The notes below the pieces were generated by a model. The model was given only the letters and a program-made list of their open reading frames with translations, was not told where the DNA came from and searched no databases. A stretch of DNA of 64,000 nt from Cricetomys ansorgei (taxonomy: Eukaryota > Chordata > Mammalia > Rodentia > Nesomyidae): NCBI GenBank assembly GCA_026225945.1, contig JAMJFZ010000320.1:8003001-8067000 (forward strand), in the 5' to 3' direction. The position numbers and the translations under genes are program-made. Below, piece after piece: positions 35,472-46,399 of this stretch. Within the stretch, counting starts at the first letter, position 1, and each line of letters begins with the position of its first letter.

Positions 35472-36534
35472 AAGAATCAAATCATGCATCAGCATGTGTG
35501 CGGCCCACACACACCCGTACACACTCCAAAAGGCTACCACCCTGAAGCCCTGGGAACTGGCTGCTATGCTGCCGGCCACCGGTAACATCACTTTCATTTA
35601 GCAAAGGGCTGAACCCCACTGGCTTTCCGCAGGGTGGCCCTCAGGACTCTGATAATTGCTATCTGAGGAGGCAGGCCGCCTGCGCTCTCCTACCATGCCT
35701 GACTGCTGGCAGAGCCCAGTGTCTAGGCAGATAACTGAAGTTAATTGACCACATCCTATCCAACAGGAAACCTAATAGCTGGCTATTTTAAACCCATTCT
35801 CAATTCCTCTCACCTGCTTCTACCACAGCTGCTGGGCAGTCAGGTCCACAGTACAGAAGGGATGAGAGGGATGGAGGGGCCGCCTCAGAGCTGGGGAATT
35901 AAAGGGCCTAGAGGAGCAGCCCTGGAGGGCCTGAGGGGCCCTGATGGGTGCCTGTGTGGGCAGCAGAAACTGTGGGCAAGACGGGGCTGCCTTGTAGTGA
36001 GGTTTGCCTGAGTCACTCCAATACTCAGGAGTGATGTCCTCTACCATCTCAAAGAAGCAACTTCAAAGTCAAATGTATCGAAATGTTCATCCTGGCCATT
36101 TTAAAAGATTGTTTTTTTAATGTTCAAGAGACTGAATTAAAATACCTTCAGGCCTTTGCCTTGTAGCGACAGAGCCCTTCCATCCCTTCTACTTCGTGAG
36201 TAGCCACGTAGGGGGCGGGGAGGGAGAGGGAGAGAGGCTGATTGGGTTTGGGGTTTTGTTTTGTGTTTCTCTCCTCTCCTCCTACCTCCAGCCCCCACTT
36301 CCTGTTTAGAGGAGGTCTGTTCCCCAATTTGACATCATCATCAACGCACAGCTTCCAGGAAAGGCTCCATGGTCAGCGCACTGATAACCATCACCCTTCT
36401 AAGGGCGATGCATGCCTTGTAGAGGCACCCTTGGCTCTCCAGAAGCAGCTCCTTCCCCCAACAGCTGAGCACCATGGGCACATCACCACCTCACCGGCAT
36501 CTCGCCCGCCTGCCAGCTGAAGGAGTGCTCCTTG

Positions 36535-36850
36535 TCTCAGCTGGTAGGCTGCTAACAAACCCCTTGCCTTGGGTGGCTTATAAAAAAAACCTGACATTTA
36601 CTGCTCAGCTCAGAAGGTTAGGAAGTCCAAGGTCAAGGCACAGGGTGATGAGGCACATAGTGAAGGCACCCAGGTTCCCACATGCCCTCTCATGAGGCGA
36701 GGGTCAGTCATGAGGCTCCCCTGTAAGAAGGCACTAATTCCATTCAGGAGGGCAGAGCTGCTCAGCCACTTACTTCCCAAAGTCCCACCCTCAGTGCTGC
36801 CAGCTTGGGGCCAGGCTCGAGGTAGGAATTCTGGGAAGGCAGCACTATTT
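36535..36850 (+). repeat. Possible old mammalian interspersed repeat
   Basis: GGGTGGCTTATAAAAAAAAC, CCCTCTCATGAGGC, GGCACTAATTCCATTCAGGA and CTTCCCAAAGTCCCACCCTC recall a widespread eutherian repeat 3' end. Family not assigned. Confidence 0.4.
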
Positions 36851-37211
36851 GACATGTCCCCCCCACCCCCACTCCGTCATAGGAAGTGCTCCTCTCTGAC
36901 CACAGGACTTATGGTTCCATCACTCATAAGCTGGGTCACCTGCCATTAACTGAAGACGACCTCGCCAGCTACTGAGGAGATTACATAATTTAACATGGAT
37001 TAAAGGGGTAAGCAAGAGTCGTCAGGATTTCCAGAATTGCTGGATCTCAGCCCTGAGGATGATCCACAGCTGGGGAAGAGACCACGTGACCAAACCATTC
37101 ATCTTCAACACCTGAGCATGGCTTTCCTGCAAAGCCCATGGGGAAAGCAGCTTCTGATGATGACAGGGCTCCTCTCTTTATCAGCTGTCTAATAAACCCT
37201 TGCCCTCCTAG

Positions 37212-37325
37212 GCTCAGTCATTCAGACAAGCAAAGCACACAGCCAACAAACATTTACTACAAGCCTGGGACTCGCCGGCAACCGAGGAGGCAGTCCATGC
37301 CCTCCTGAGACCTGCCATCTTGTGC
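37212..37325 (-). repeat. L2/MIR-type fragment, reversed
   Basis: GCCAACAAACATTTACTACA, AGCCTGGGACTCGCC and AGTCCATGCCCTCCTGAGAC are the reversed 3' end. Confidence 0.45.
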
Positions 37326-37554
37326 GGACCAAAAATGAAACTATGTCAGACACCTGGACAGTAGCCCGATCATCCTGGCTAGGACACGTTCACAGAACAC
37401 TCCCGAGTTCTGGTGGGAACATGAATGTATGCAACATTCTAGAAATCAACCTACATACACCTAACGAGACCTTCCAACGTTTACGATGTCTCAGAATTCC
37501 TTTTCTGAGTACATCTTTGAAAGAGGCCTTTAGACAGAAATTCAGATGGGACCG

Positions 37555-37630
37555 GAGATGGGTCTTGGTGGCAGAACACTTGCCTAGTGCACAAGGCCCT
37601 AGGGTTCCATCCCCGGGGCACCACGAAAAG
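37555..37630 (+). repeat. ID-type SINE
   Basis: GGTCTTGGTGGCAGAACACT, GCCTAGTGCACAAGGCCCTA and TTCCATCCCCGGGGCACC, then a purine-rich tail. Confidence 0.75.
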
Positions 37631-37715
37631 AAGGAAGGGAGAGGGGAAGGGAAGGGAGGTTTTTTTTTTTATATAAAAGGCATCATGACACTTTTAAAAG
37701 GTGAAAACCTGAGGG

Positions 37716-37930
37716 TTAAGAAATGGTTCTGCAGTTCCGAGCACTGACTGCTCTCCAGAGGATCGCAGTTCAATTCCCAGGACCCACAAAGTGGCTCACA
37801 GCCACCTGTAGCTCCAGTTCTAAAGGATCTGATGCCTTCTTCTGGCTTCAAACAGGCACCAAGCATGCATACGGTACACATAAAAACATGCAAGAAAAAC
37901 ACCCATATACATCAAATAAAATTTTTAAAG
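37716..37930 (+). repeat. B2 SINE
   Basis: GAGCACTGACTGCTCTCCAG, CAATTCCCAGGACCCACAAA, TGATGCCTTCTTCTGGCTTC and the tail TCAAATAAAATTTTTAAA. Confidence 0.88.
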
Positions 37931-38245
37931 ACAGAAAAAAACTTCTTTCAAAACTGTCGAACAAGACAGCAGGATGAAATTAAAATCATCCACATATATT
38001 CACATACTATCCATAGGACAGTATGATGTTTTCAGAGAAAATTGCGTTTGGGGGCTAAGCGGTAGAAGCAAGGCACATTATAATACATGTGTGTCGTCAT
38101 CATCTTTAGATGAATGCATGAATAGAATTGCAGACCAGAAGGTGGCCGGATCCTTCTGGTGACACAGATCGAGAAGGATCTTTTTAGAAGACCGTTTTCA
38201 AAATTCTCTTTTATATATTTGAATTCATTTAATAATCAGAAATGC

Positions 38246-38260
38246 ACGTGTGTGCGCGTG

Positions 38261-38289
<29 letters not shown>
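38246..38289. repeat. (TG)n/(CA)n microsatellite
   Basis: CGTGTGTGCGCGTG runs into (CA)n; partly self-complementary. Confidence 0.95.
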
Positions 38290-38291
<2 letters not shown>

Positions 38292-38499
38292 AAAAGCTTT
38301 ACTGAAGGGCTGTTGAGAAGACAAGAGGGCTGGTGGTAGGGAAGGAACCTACCAATGACGGTGCTGCCAATCCACCAGATAACCCTTACACCAAGCCCGT
38401 GGGCTCCATGGAGACAGAGGTCTCCTGTGCACTGCTCCCTGCTGTTTGCCTAGCACTCAGGAGCTCCCTGGCACAGACGTGAAGCATTCAGTAAAGTCC

Positions 38500-38770
38500 C
38501 AATAACAAAAGGACAGGAATGCATGCAGCTCAAACCTTCCTCCTCCATGGAGTTCTCTGACCTCCCCTAAACTAATTACTCCTTTCTTCTTATCACCCTT
38601 AGCCATTATCACAAAGGACTGCTGCTACCAATTATAGGTCCGCCCGTCACTCGCTAAATTGCAAGCTATCTGCATGCAGGGACCAACTCTCATTCTGATT
38701 GGCCCCTTCAGCTAGATGAATGCCTGGTTGATACATACTCGCCTGCTGGATGGCCGGGTGGACCACGCTA
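38500..38770 (+). repeat. L2 fragment
   Basis: TTCTCTGACCTCCCCTAAAC, AAATTGCAAGCTATCTGCAT and GCAGGGACCAACTCTCATTC follow the L2 3' order. Confidence 0.6.
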
Positions 38771-39524
38771 ATCCTTTGGTACGACGTGAATGGCAAGTAT
38801 TCACTTTGATGGATAGCTCTCCTAGAAATGGGCGTTGAGAACCGCTAACAGAATGAGATTCTGAGTTGGGAAGACGCTTAGGAAGAATCGCTGATTCTAA
38901 GAGGAGTGTTGCTTTTCACCTCACATGCTTTCTTGTGAAAAAAAAAAAAAAATCCTTAGAACTAAAAAAAAAGAAAAAACAAGGACTCACAGTGGTGAGA
39001 GGAGAGCTCCAGGAGTGCCCCCCGCAACTCCTCTCCAAGACTGCTCCCTGGCCTTCAGCGATGAGCTTTGAGGTCATTTAGAAATGCTGTGTTGTGTCTA
39101 CCTGTTAATAAACAGCAGAGAATCCCTCCCGAAGAAAGAAGCAGCAGGGCCAGCACCCAGGTCCCCTGAGGACACCCCTACTGCCCTTCCCACTTAACCA
39201 CACTCCCTTCCTGCCAGGTTGTATAGCAGATCAAACTCTCCGTGATGGGCACAAATTCCTCGTTCATGTCCCAGGAAGGCGAAGGAGGAATTGTGGCTTG
39301 ACCTTCCAGTGAATGACAAGATCGTGAGTCTCATGTGAAGGAAGGCCCCTTACGATGGGGCCTGTATTTATTTTTAAAATCTCAATGTGCTTTTTATCTT
39401 CACAGGAAACAGAACATTCTCTCCAGAGTGTGAGAGGCAGAGCCTACGTTACCCCTGAGTGAGACGGACAAACAAGATCCCTCTAAATTTTAGAGTCTAA
39501 AACACAGGAGCTTGCTGTCCCTAG
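38771..39524. other. Unique intron sequence with A-rich tracts
   Basis: A-runs at 38939-38985. Nothing else recognised. Confidence 0.4.
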
Positions 39525-39606
39525 CCAACTTTTTTGGGGTACTCTCACCCAAAGCCTAGTGCATGCTAGGGAAGCATGCTACCCAGGAGCTGTGTCTCTG
39601 GCCCCA
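39525..39606 (-). repeat. ID-type SINE, reversed
   Basis: GGGGTACTCTCACCCAAAGC, GTGCATGCTAGGGAAGCATG and GAGCTGTGTCTCTGGCCCC. Confidence 0.65.
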
Positions 39607-40007
39607 CGGCTGTCTTTAGGATGGTGCCTCACACTCACCCAACAAGGGCTGTTTTGTTACAACTGAGCGCAAGATGACCTGCTCAGTTTCTCAGGTTTCA
39701 AACCTGTGCTTCTGATTCCAAACAACTGAATTCTACACAGAGCCTCTCATACAGCAGAATCTCAGCTCTTAAAAGAACTTCACTATTTCTTACATTCTTA
39801 AAATAACCTCCAGCTCCATACCTCCCAATGTAAGCATTCCCTTAAAGAGCTCTTCCCATTCTCTAATCACAAAATCCCAACAAGGTCAAGTATAAACTCA
39901 AATCTCTCTTCTGTGTGTCTGTCCACACACATGCCCCCTCCAAAACCTAGTGCCTACCAGTGATGACTCTATATTACTTTATTTAAAAATTAAGTCTTCA
40001 GGGATCT

Positions 40008-40322
40008 AGGGACATAGCTCAGTTGGCTAAGAACTTACCAAGCAAAAGCATTGAGCTGAGTTTGATCCCTAGAGCCCACCAAAAAATATATATATATATA
40101 TTGGATGTGTCATGTTTGTAATCCCAGCACTGGGGAGACAAAGACTGGTGGGCACCTCTGGCTATTACTAGCCTACTCAGTGAGCTCCAGGTTAGTAAGA
40201 GACCCTCTCTTAAAAATACAGTGGGTGGCACCCGAGGAACAGCCAGAGCTAGCCTCCTGCCTCCACGTGAGTGCGCATACACACACCAGCACATGCATGA
40301 ACAAGCGCACAGATACACACAG
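40008..40322 (+). repeat. Composite tRNA-derived SINE
   Basis: GGGACATAGCTCAGTTGGCT, GAGTTTGATCCCTAGAGCCC, a (TA)n interruption at 40085-40101, GTAATCCCAGCACTGGGGAG and an end with CACACACCAGCACATGCA. Confidence 0.75.
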
Positions 40323-40864
40323 AAAATTAAGCATTGAGGATGCTTCTTTCTGTGGTGGTGAAGTGGTTACATCTAAGAGGAAGCTAAGACAGACACAGAG
40401 GGTAATACTCTACAGGGGGCGGGGATATCACCCACCTGGGGCCTGGAGAGGGACAGGGCCTTCGCCCCAATTACGCATCACGCCTATCCAGGGCAGCCCA
40501 CGGCTGCAACCTGAGCCCATATGCTGTGAGCTGGGCACAGTGACCTGGCTCTCCAGGGACCAGGCACACTCTCCCTCCCTCCTGCCACTCCTCCAGAGGC
40601 CATCTGAGAGTGAGCCTGGGGCACCATTAGCAACTGAGAAACTGAAACTTAACCTCTGAGGCCTATAATTTTTGCAAACAGTGGAGTTTTGAATCCAGCC
40701 AGAGAGGGCTTTTAAGCTGTTTCTTACTTTGTACATTCGTGAATAAGCTCTCCTCCCACCAAATGATAACAGAAACCATTCCAAAAAACGGCCCCGAGTT
40801 CACTTGGAGAAAGTAGGCCTTTAAATTCTGGCTTTGTGCTAAAACAAGAGTTTATATTAAGCTT

Positions 40865-41010
40865 AAATTTCATCTTCTGGAAAACCCTAAACTGTCTATG
40901 GCTTCCTAGTCTCAAGAATAAAGTTTGAACTTGAGAACACCGGGAGATCACGGGGGCCACTGCCAGACCACCTCTCCACCCTCTGGCCCCCATGGTCCAG
41001 CCACTCACTG

Positions 41011-41064
<54 letters not shown>

Positions 41065-41160
41065 TCTCGGTCTTTGCACCTGGAAATTCGTTCCTCCCCT
41101 TGCTACAATCAAAGTCAATCATCCTCTTCTCCCTTTCCTTTGGTACTCTCTAACCCCAAT
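40865..41160 (+). repeat. L2-type 3' segment split by a (TC)n tract
   Basis: CTATGGCTTCCTAGTCTCAA, ACCACCTCTCCACCCTCTGG and, after the tract, GGTCTTTGCACCTGGAAATT are in the order of the well-known old LINE 3' end. Confidence 0.6.
41012..41068. repeat. (TC)n microsatellite
   Basis: Near-pure CT dinucleotides over 57 bp inside the L2-type segment. Confidence 0.97.
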
Positions 41161-41669
41161 CATGTCTGACTCCCTAAGCCAGTTCACCCTGCATACTTCT
41201 GTTCATCCCTGGGGCCAGGCTTTGTGCTCAGGCATTATAAAGGAAATGTAAGCTTCTCCCTGAGTGCTCTACCCCTGCTCCCTCTTCTGAACAAGGGCTG
41301 AAACACTGCAGTTTGTAAGGGTTCTAGTACTAGGCAAGTCTCTCGGAGTTCACCAACAAACCAACTAGCAGTTTTGAAGGAACCTTCCAGACCAAAGTGG
41401 CTTAGACACCCACACAACTCCGCAGCCCGCATCTCTTACTCAGGAAGTCCTGAAGAGGAGAGCTCCAACTCAAGAGCCAACAAAGGTGGGGGATGACACA
41501 GGAAAATCCCTCCCATCCTTCGCAGCTACCCTAAGCTGGTCCAGCAGCCACCGGTCACGTGAAGCGAGCGAGCCCTAGCAAAGGGTCGCACCGAACAGAG
41601 AAGTGCCAAGTACAAGCTGGAGCTCTGAAGACAGGGACAGGAAACAGAAATGATTACTACTTTTTTATC

Positions 41670-42170
41670 TTTCTCTTTCTTTTTGAAATGGGATCTCATA
41701 TAGCCCAAGCTGACCTCGAATTCACTATGTAGCCAAGGGGCTTAGTTACTTTTCTATTGCTAGGACCAAGGCAACGTATAAAAGAAAGCATTTAATTTGG
41801 GGGCTTAGGGTTCCAGAGGGTTAGAGTCCATGACCCTCAGGGTGGGGAGAATGGCAGCAAGCGGGCCAGCACGGCTGGAACAGTAGCCGATAGCTTACAT
41901 CTAATCCACAAGCAGGAGGGAGAAAAAAAGCTAACTGGGAGTGGTGTGGGCTTTTGAAACTCCATGCCCACCCCCAGTGACACACCATCCCTAACAGACC
42001 ATACTTCCTAATCCTTCCCAAACAGTTCCACTAACTGAGGACCAAGTATTCAAAAATGAGCCTATGGGGCCCATTCCCCATTCAAACCACCACCAAAGAA
42101 TGACCTTGAACTTCTAATCCTCCTGTCTCCATTGCTCAAATGCTGGAATCATAGGTGTGTACACCTATAG
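41670..42170 (-). repeat. B4/B1-like SINE split by an insertion
   Basis: GAAATGGGATCTCATATAGC ... TCACTATGTAGCCAAGG stops at 41738 and continues at about 42095 as AATGACCTTGAACTTCTAAT ... CAAATGCTGGAATCATAGG. The two halves join into one reversed SINE. Confidence 0.7.
41740..42092 (+). repeat. 'TTAGTTA' repeat inserted in a SINE
   Basis: GCTTAGTTACTTTTCTATTG, GGTTCCAGAGGGTTAGAGTC, GCCCACCCCCAGTGACACAC, CCAAACAGTTCCACTAACTG and CCCATTCAAACCACC. Flanks CCAAGG and CCAAAG suggest a short TSD. Confidence 0.8.
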
Positions 42171-42171
42171 G

Positions 42172-42292
42172 CCCCACTATGGCCTAAGCTGGCCTATAAG
42201 TCACTATGTCCCCCAAGCTACCCAGAGCTCATAGCAATCCTCCTGCCTCGGACTCCTGAGTGCTGGGCTCACTGGTATGAGCTGCTACACAT
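42172..42292 (-). repeat. B1-like SINE, diverged
   Basis: CCCCCAAGCTACCCAGAGCT, CCTCCTGCCTCGGACTCCTG and GGTATGAGCTGCTACAC. Confidence 0.6.
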
Positions 42293-42689
42293 AGTGCAGG
42301 GTCTGTTCTAGATGCAGGGATACTCCAGGGACCGTGGCACCTGGCCTTTGGCACTGTCACAGGTATGTACCCCAAAGAAGGCTGCAACCAAGAGGAGGCA
42401 GATGAGGTTGCACCCGGGAGTAACATGTGAACTGGATTTTGACCTCAGGACACATCCTGGTTGAAGACAGATGGGGGACATCTGAACACAGAGGACAGCT
42501 CCAGTCCCCAGAGGGCTGGCCTCACCAGGGATAGAGTGTAGAAAGGAGAGACGGGCTATCGCTGAATGGCCCACTTACTTAGCCCACAGCTGAGCTCAAG
42601 GCTCTTGTGAAATAATTAGCTCTTGACCTAATTAGCTGAAATCAAGACCAAGAAGATGAGACTGGGGGCGGGGGGAGCGGAGTATAGGC

Positions 42690-42835
42690 TTTGATGGCAG
42701 TCAGCCTTAAGCCCAGATCCTGGACCAGCTTTCCAGACAGGCAAGCTCCAGAACCACAAATCTTCAGTGTCTCCATCTGCATAATGGGACCATCCGTTTC
42801 CTACTTCATAAGGCTACAGGAGAGAGAAAGTGGGG
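42690..42835 (+). repeat. MIR fragment
   Basis: GTCTCCATCTGCATAATGGG followed by CTACTTCATAAGGCTACAGG matches the MIR 3' half. Confidence 0.65.
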
Positions 42836-43017
42836 GTAATCCAAGGACAGAGTCAACACGCTGGCTGTAACACAGTAAACTGAGGTTTTTCTTAGTGTTA
42901 TTAAGCATCAGAAAAATATGAAAGAGTTTCCCAACTATCAAATCTGTCTGTGCCTGTGTAATCCACAGGTTGATGTCAGATGTTTTGTTCAGTTATCCAT
43001 CTTAGTTTTCAATTGTA

Positions 43018-43208
43018 TTATTATTGTGTGTGCATGCACGTGTATGCACGCATTCTATGCCTGTGTGCCACAGCACAGGTTTGGAGGTCGGAGCACAACT
43101 TTGTGGAACTGTTCCCTCCTCCCACTTTTACCTGGGTCCTGGGAATTGAACTCAGGTCTCCAGGCTTGTGCCGCAAGCACCCTTACCCACCTAGCCATCT
43201 CGCCTGTC
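43018..43208 (-). repeat. B3-type SINE
   Basis: GTGTGTGCATGCACGTGTAT, TGGAGGTCGGAGCACAACTT, GAATTGAACTCAGGTCTCCA and TAGCCATCTCGCCTGTCC. Confidence 0.85.
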
Positions 43209-43211
43209 CTC

Positions 43212-43410
43212 TGCCTTATTTTTTAAGATAGGGCCTCTCACTGAAGCTGGAGTTCGCCAATTCAGTTAGACTGGCTGGCCAGTGAATTCTCCTGCTTCCA
43301 CTTCCCCAGTATACAGGAATTACAGATACAACCATATCCGCCTTCTTACGTGGGTGCCAGGGATCCCAATTCAGGTCCTCAGGCTTGTCTGAGCCCCCAT
43401 CCACCACAAC
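43212..43410 (-). repeat. Composite tRNA-derived SINE
   Basis: GATAGGGCCTCTCACTGAAG, AGACTGGCTGGCCAGTGAAT, CAGTATACAGGAATTACAG and CAATTCAGGTCCTCAGGCTT. It adjoins the B3 element, which may have inserted into it. Confidence 0.7.
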
Positions 43411-44470
43411 AACTAATATTTTGAGCTAGACTGTTCTGTTGCGGGGGGCCACTTGAGTCATTTACAGTGTTCAGCGGCCTATCTCACCTCTATCCACCAG
43501 ATGCCAGTGGCAATCCCTCTGTACTGGCGACAACCCAAATCTCTCCATGTACTTCCCCTGGGGAAAGAAAAGAAGGTAAACTAGGCCCCAGGTAAACAAC
43601 ATTTTCAATCCACAAGAGAGCTTGGGGTGGTAAAGTGGGCGCGTGCCTGACAGGGCAGAGACCTTTTCTGGACTGTAAGCAGATGTGAGTGCTGACTTAC
43701 TGCCCAGCCACTCTGTAAAGCCTGAAGCCCAGCACTGTGTGTGGCACATGTGCCCTTGCCTTCAGGGGGAAAAACATATGGCCTGGTTCAAATCATTGTT
43801 ATAGTGTCTTTTAACCAATTTCAGATCCTTGGTCCGGTGACAGTGGCAGACTGGACCCCAGCCTCACCCATAAACGCCATTCACAGAGCAAGCTCTATGA
43901 CCCTGCACTGAAATAAGGGGATGACTGGCCCTTAAAGTCCTCCTAAGCACACAACAGCACAAGGTGGAGACAAAGGCCAGCAAGCTCGGTCCTCTCCGGG
44001 AGCCACAAGGACCAACTGAACAGCCACCAGCGCAGGGCAGCCAAGACACATGTGGTTGCTTTCCCTCCTCGGAGACCAACTTTAGAAGGGTGCAGGGACC
44101 AGGGCCCCAAGCAGGTGATTTCTCAAGTGTCATTTTTTTATAGCTCATGGCATCCTGCACAATAATTATGAGCCTAATTGGGGGGAAGAGTTATAGTCTT
44201 TGCATTCAGCATGAAACCACAAAGTTGACTTTTTTTCCCTACCAAATATACATGTTTTTGCAAAATGTTCCATAGGGGCAAAGCTAAGACTAAGTACTGG
44301 CAGGGAGGTGAGCCAGTTAGCACCCAGAAAGAGCTTCCTACGAGTCCAGACATCAGAAACTTTCAGTAGATTTTACAGGGTATGTGTAATGTGGATGCGA
44401 ACTGGCTGAGGTTCAGGATGAAACCTCAGCGCTGTTGTAGACATGAGATGAAAAACTTAGAAGGAGGAAC
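43411..44470. other. Unique intron sequence with a possible MIR trace
   Basis: MIR-like words near 43890-43945 (CAAGCTCTATGACCCTGCAC). No gene. Confidence 0.4.
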
Positions 44471-44471
44471 A

Positions 44472-44635
44472 CTCAGCCGGGCGGTGGTGGAGCACGCTTT
44501 TAATCCCAGCACTGGAGAGGCAGAGGCAGGCGGATCTCTGTGAGTTAGAGGCCAGCCTGGTCTACAGAGTGAGTCCCAGGATGGCCAACAGAGAAACCCT
44601 GTCTCGAGAAACAATAATAATAACAATACTATAAC
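44472..44635 (+). repeat. B1 SINE, well preserved
   Basis: GCCGGGCGGTGGTGGAGCAC ... GGCGGATCTCTGTGAGTTAG ... GAGAAACCCTGTCTCGAGAA with an AATAATAATAAC tail. Confidence 0.93.
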
Positions 44636-45264
44636 AACAACAACCATCTTCACAGCTGCTTCTCCATGGCATCCTCACCGTACTGCCCAGAGGACAAGCA
44701 AATGAGGTGGCCGGATCTCAGTGGGTCACCTGCATTCAGCTACACATGTCACTGATACTACACCCTGCGACTGGCCAGCACTTGCTCAAACCGTGGGGAC
44801 AGCAGGTGTACCAAGCCAGATGCTGTTTATGCAAAACCATGTAGCAGGATGACGGTAGGCAGAAAGGTCTCCCGTATCTAAGTGCCGATCAGTCTTTACC
44901 ACCCTGAGAGCAGGAGGGACACACTCCCCCTGCAGAGAGGGGCCCAGGCTGGCTGTTCAGAGCAACAGACACGAGGTGAGACATGGTGTAGCTCTAAGTC
45001 CATCGGTGTCTGTATCTGGGGTCTCAGGGAGATGCTGTGAGCCTGCCTTCTCTCTTGTGTGCCTCACGAGTCCGGTGAGGATTAATTAATATACAGGGAA
45101 CGCCTGGGCCAAGTTGGCCTCTGTGGATAAATACCTTCACTATTCCATCCTTCCGTTACGTCCATAAGCTGTCTCCTTCAATCTTCGAGCCACCTTATCT
45201 GAGAGGCCTGCCCTGCCCCGCCCCGCCCCTATTTCAGACTGCAAGCCACCCCCAAAGGCCACCG

Positions 45265-45450
45265 TCTCCAAGTCCCTTCTATATTTCACTGTCTTCTCCA
45301 CAGCACTTGTCACTGGCAAGCACACCCAAGAAACACGCAACTGTTATGTTTCCCCGTGTAGGCTTATCATCCACGAGGATATGGATTTTTGTCTGTTCTG
45401 TCCCCAGCACACAGAACTGAGGCTAACTTTTCACTGGTATTCCACAAAAA
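45265..45450 (+). repeat. L2 fragment
   Basis: CACAGCACTTGTCACTGGCA, ATCCACGAGGATATGG and TCTGTTCTGTCCCCAGCACA follow the L2 3' order. Just upstream, 45207-45228 holds three adjacent GC-box-like CCCCGCCCC words. Confidence 0.55.
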
Positions 45451-45917
45451 TATCTTGAAAGACATGGGATGGGCACAGTGGACAGCCAAGTCCTGCGTGC
45501 TCTCTGGGTTCCAAACTCTGTGTATCAGTACTACGGGGGTGACCATATCCGGTGAGCCGAAGCTGAGGCATGTGGACCAGCAAGAAATGTTATCCATCTT
45601 CTGGGATTCCTTGAAGTGAACAGCTTTGAACTGAAATCCAACCACAGGCTCTTTCCACCTGCAGAGCCTTAGCGGGCCTTCTCTCCCAAAGCTCTTTGTT
45701 AACCACTCAAGCTCAAGAAGGAGAAGGACCCTGTGCTGACAGGACCTGTCTCAATCCCTATTCTGCCGTATTGCTTAGCTAAGGTCAAACAGATACCCCA
45801 CACACAATGCTGGGTTCATCGGGAATGTCTGATAATTACTGATTAACTCAAGACAAGTCCAGATGACACTGAAGGAACCATTAGACCTTCCATTTATTAT
45901 TCAATATAAAAAAATGA

Positions 45918-46262
45918 AGCAGGAGCAAAGGAGGTAAAGTGCCTGCTATCCAAGTATGAGGGCCTGAGTTCAGACCCCCAGCACCTACATAAAAAGGCAA
46001 GCACTAATAAATAGCTCGTGTCTGTAACCCTAACTCCAGCACTGAGGAGGCGGAGGCAGAGGGTCCTCAGACTTCATCGGCCAGCCAGCTTAGCCCAATC
46101 AATGAGCTCCAAGTTCAGGAAGGGAGCCTATCGTGAAAGATAAGGCAGACAGCTAGTAAGTAAAACCTGAGACACCAACCTCTGGCTGCCACAAGCACAT
46201 GCATACACCCTTGCACACATGCGCACAAACACACATGCATGTGCACACGCGCGCACACACAT
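45918..46262 (+). repeat. Composite tRNA-derived SINE
   Basis: GAGGGCCTGAGTTCAGACCC, AGCACTGAGGAGGCGGAGGC, GGCCAGCCAGCTTAGCCCAA and a CA-rich end at 46190-46262. Confidence 0.78.
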
Positions 46263-46285
46263 ACAACACAGCAAGAAAATGAAAA

Positions 46286-46396
46286 TGCAGCTGGGCCTGC
46301 TCATGGATGCCAACAATTTCAGCACTTGTGAGGAAGAGGCAAGAAGATCAGAAGTTCAAGGTCAGGGTGGTCTACAAAGATGTCTCAAAAACAAAA
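46286..46396 (+). repeat. B1-like SINE, shortened
   Basis: CAGCTGGGCCTGCTCATGGA ... GTTCAAGGTCAGGGTGGTCT ... ATGTCTCAAAAACAAAAAAA. Confidence 0.65.
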
Positions 46397-46399
46397 AAA

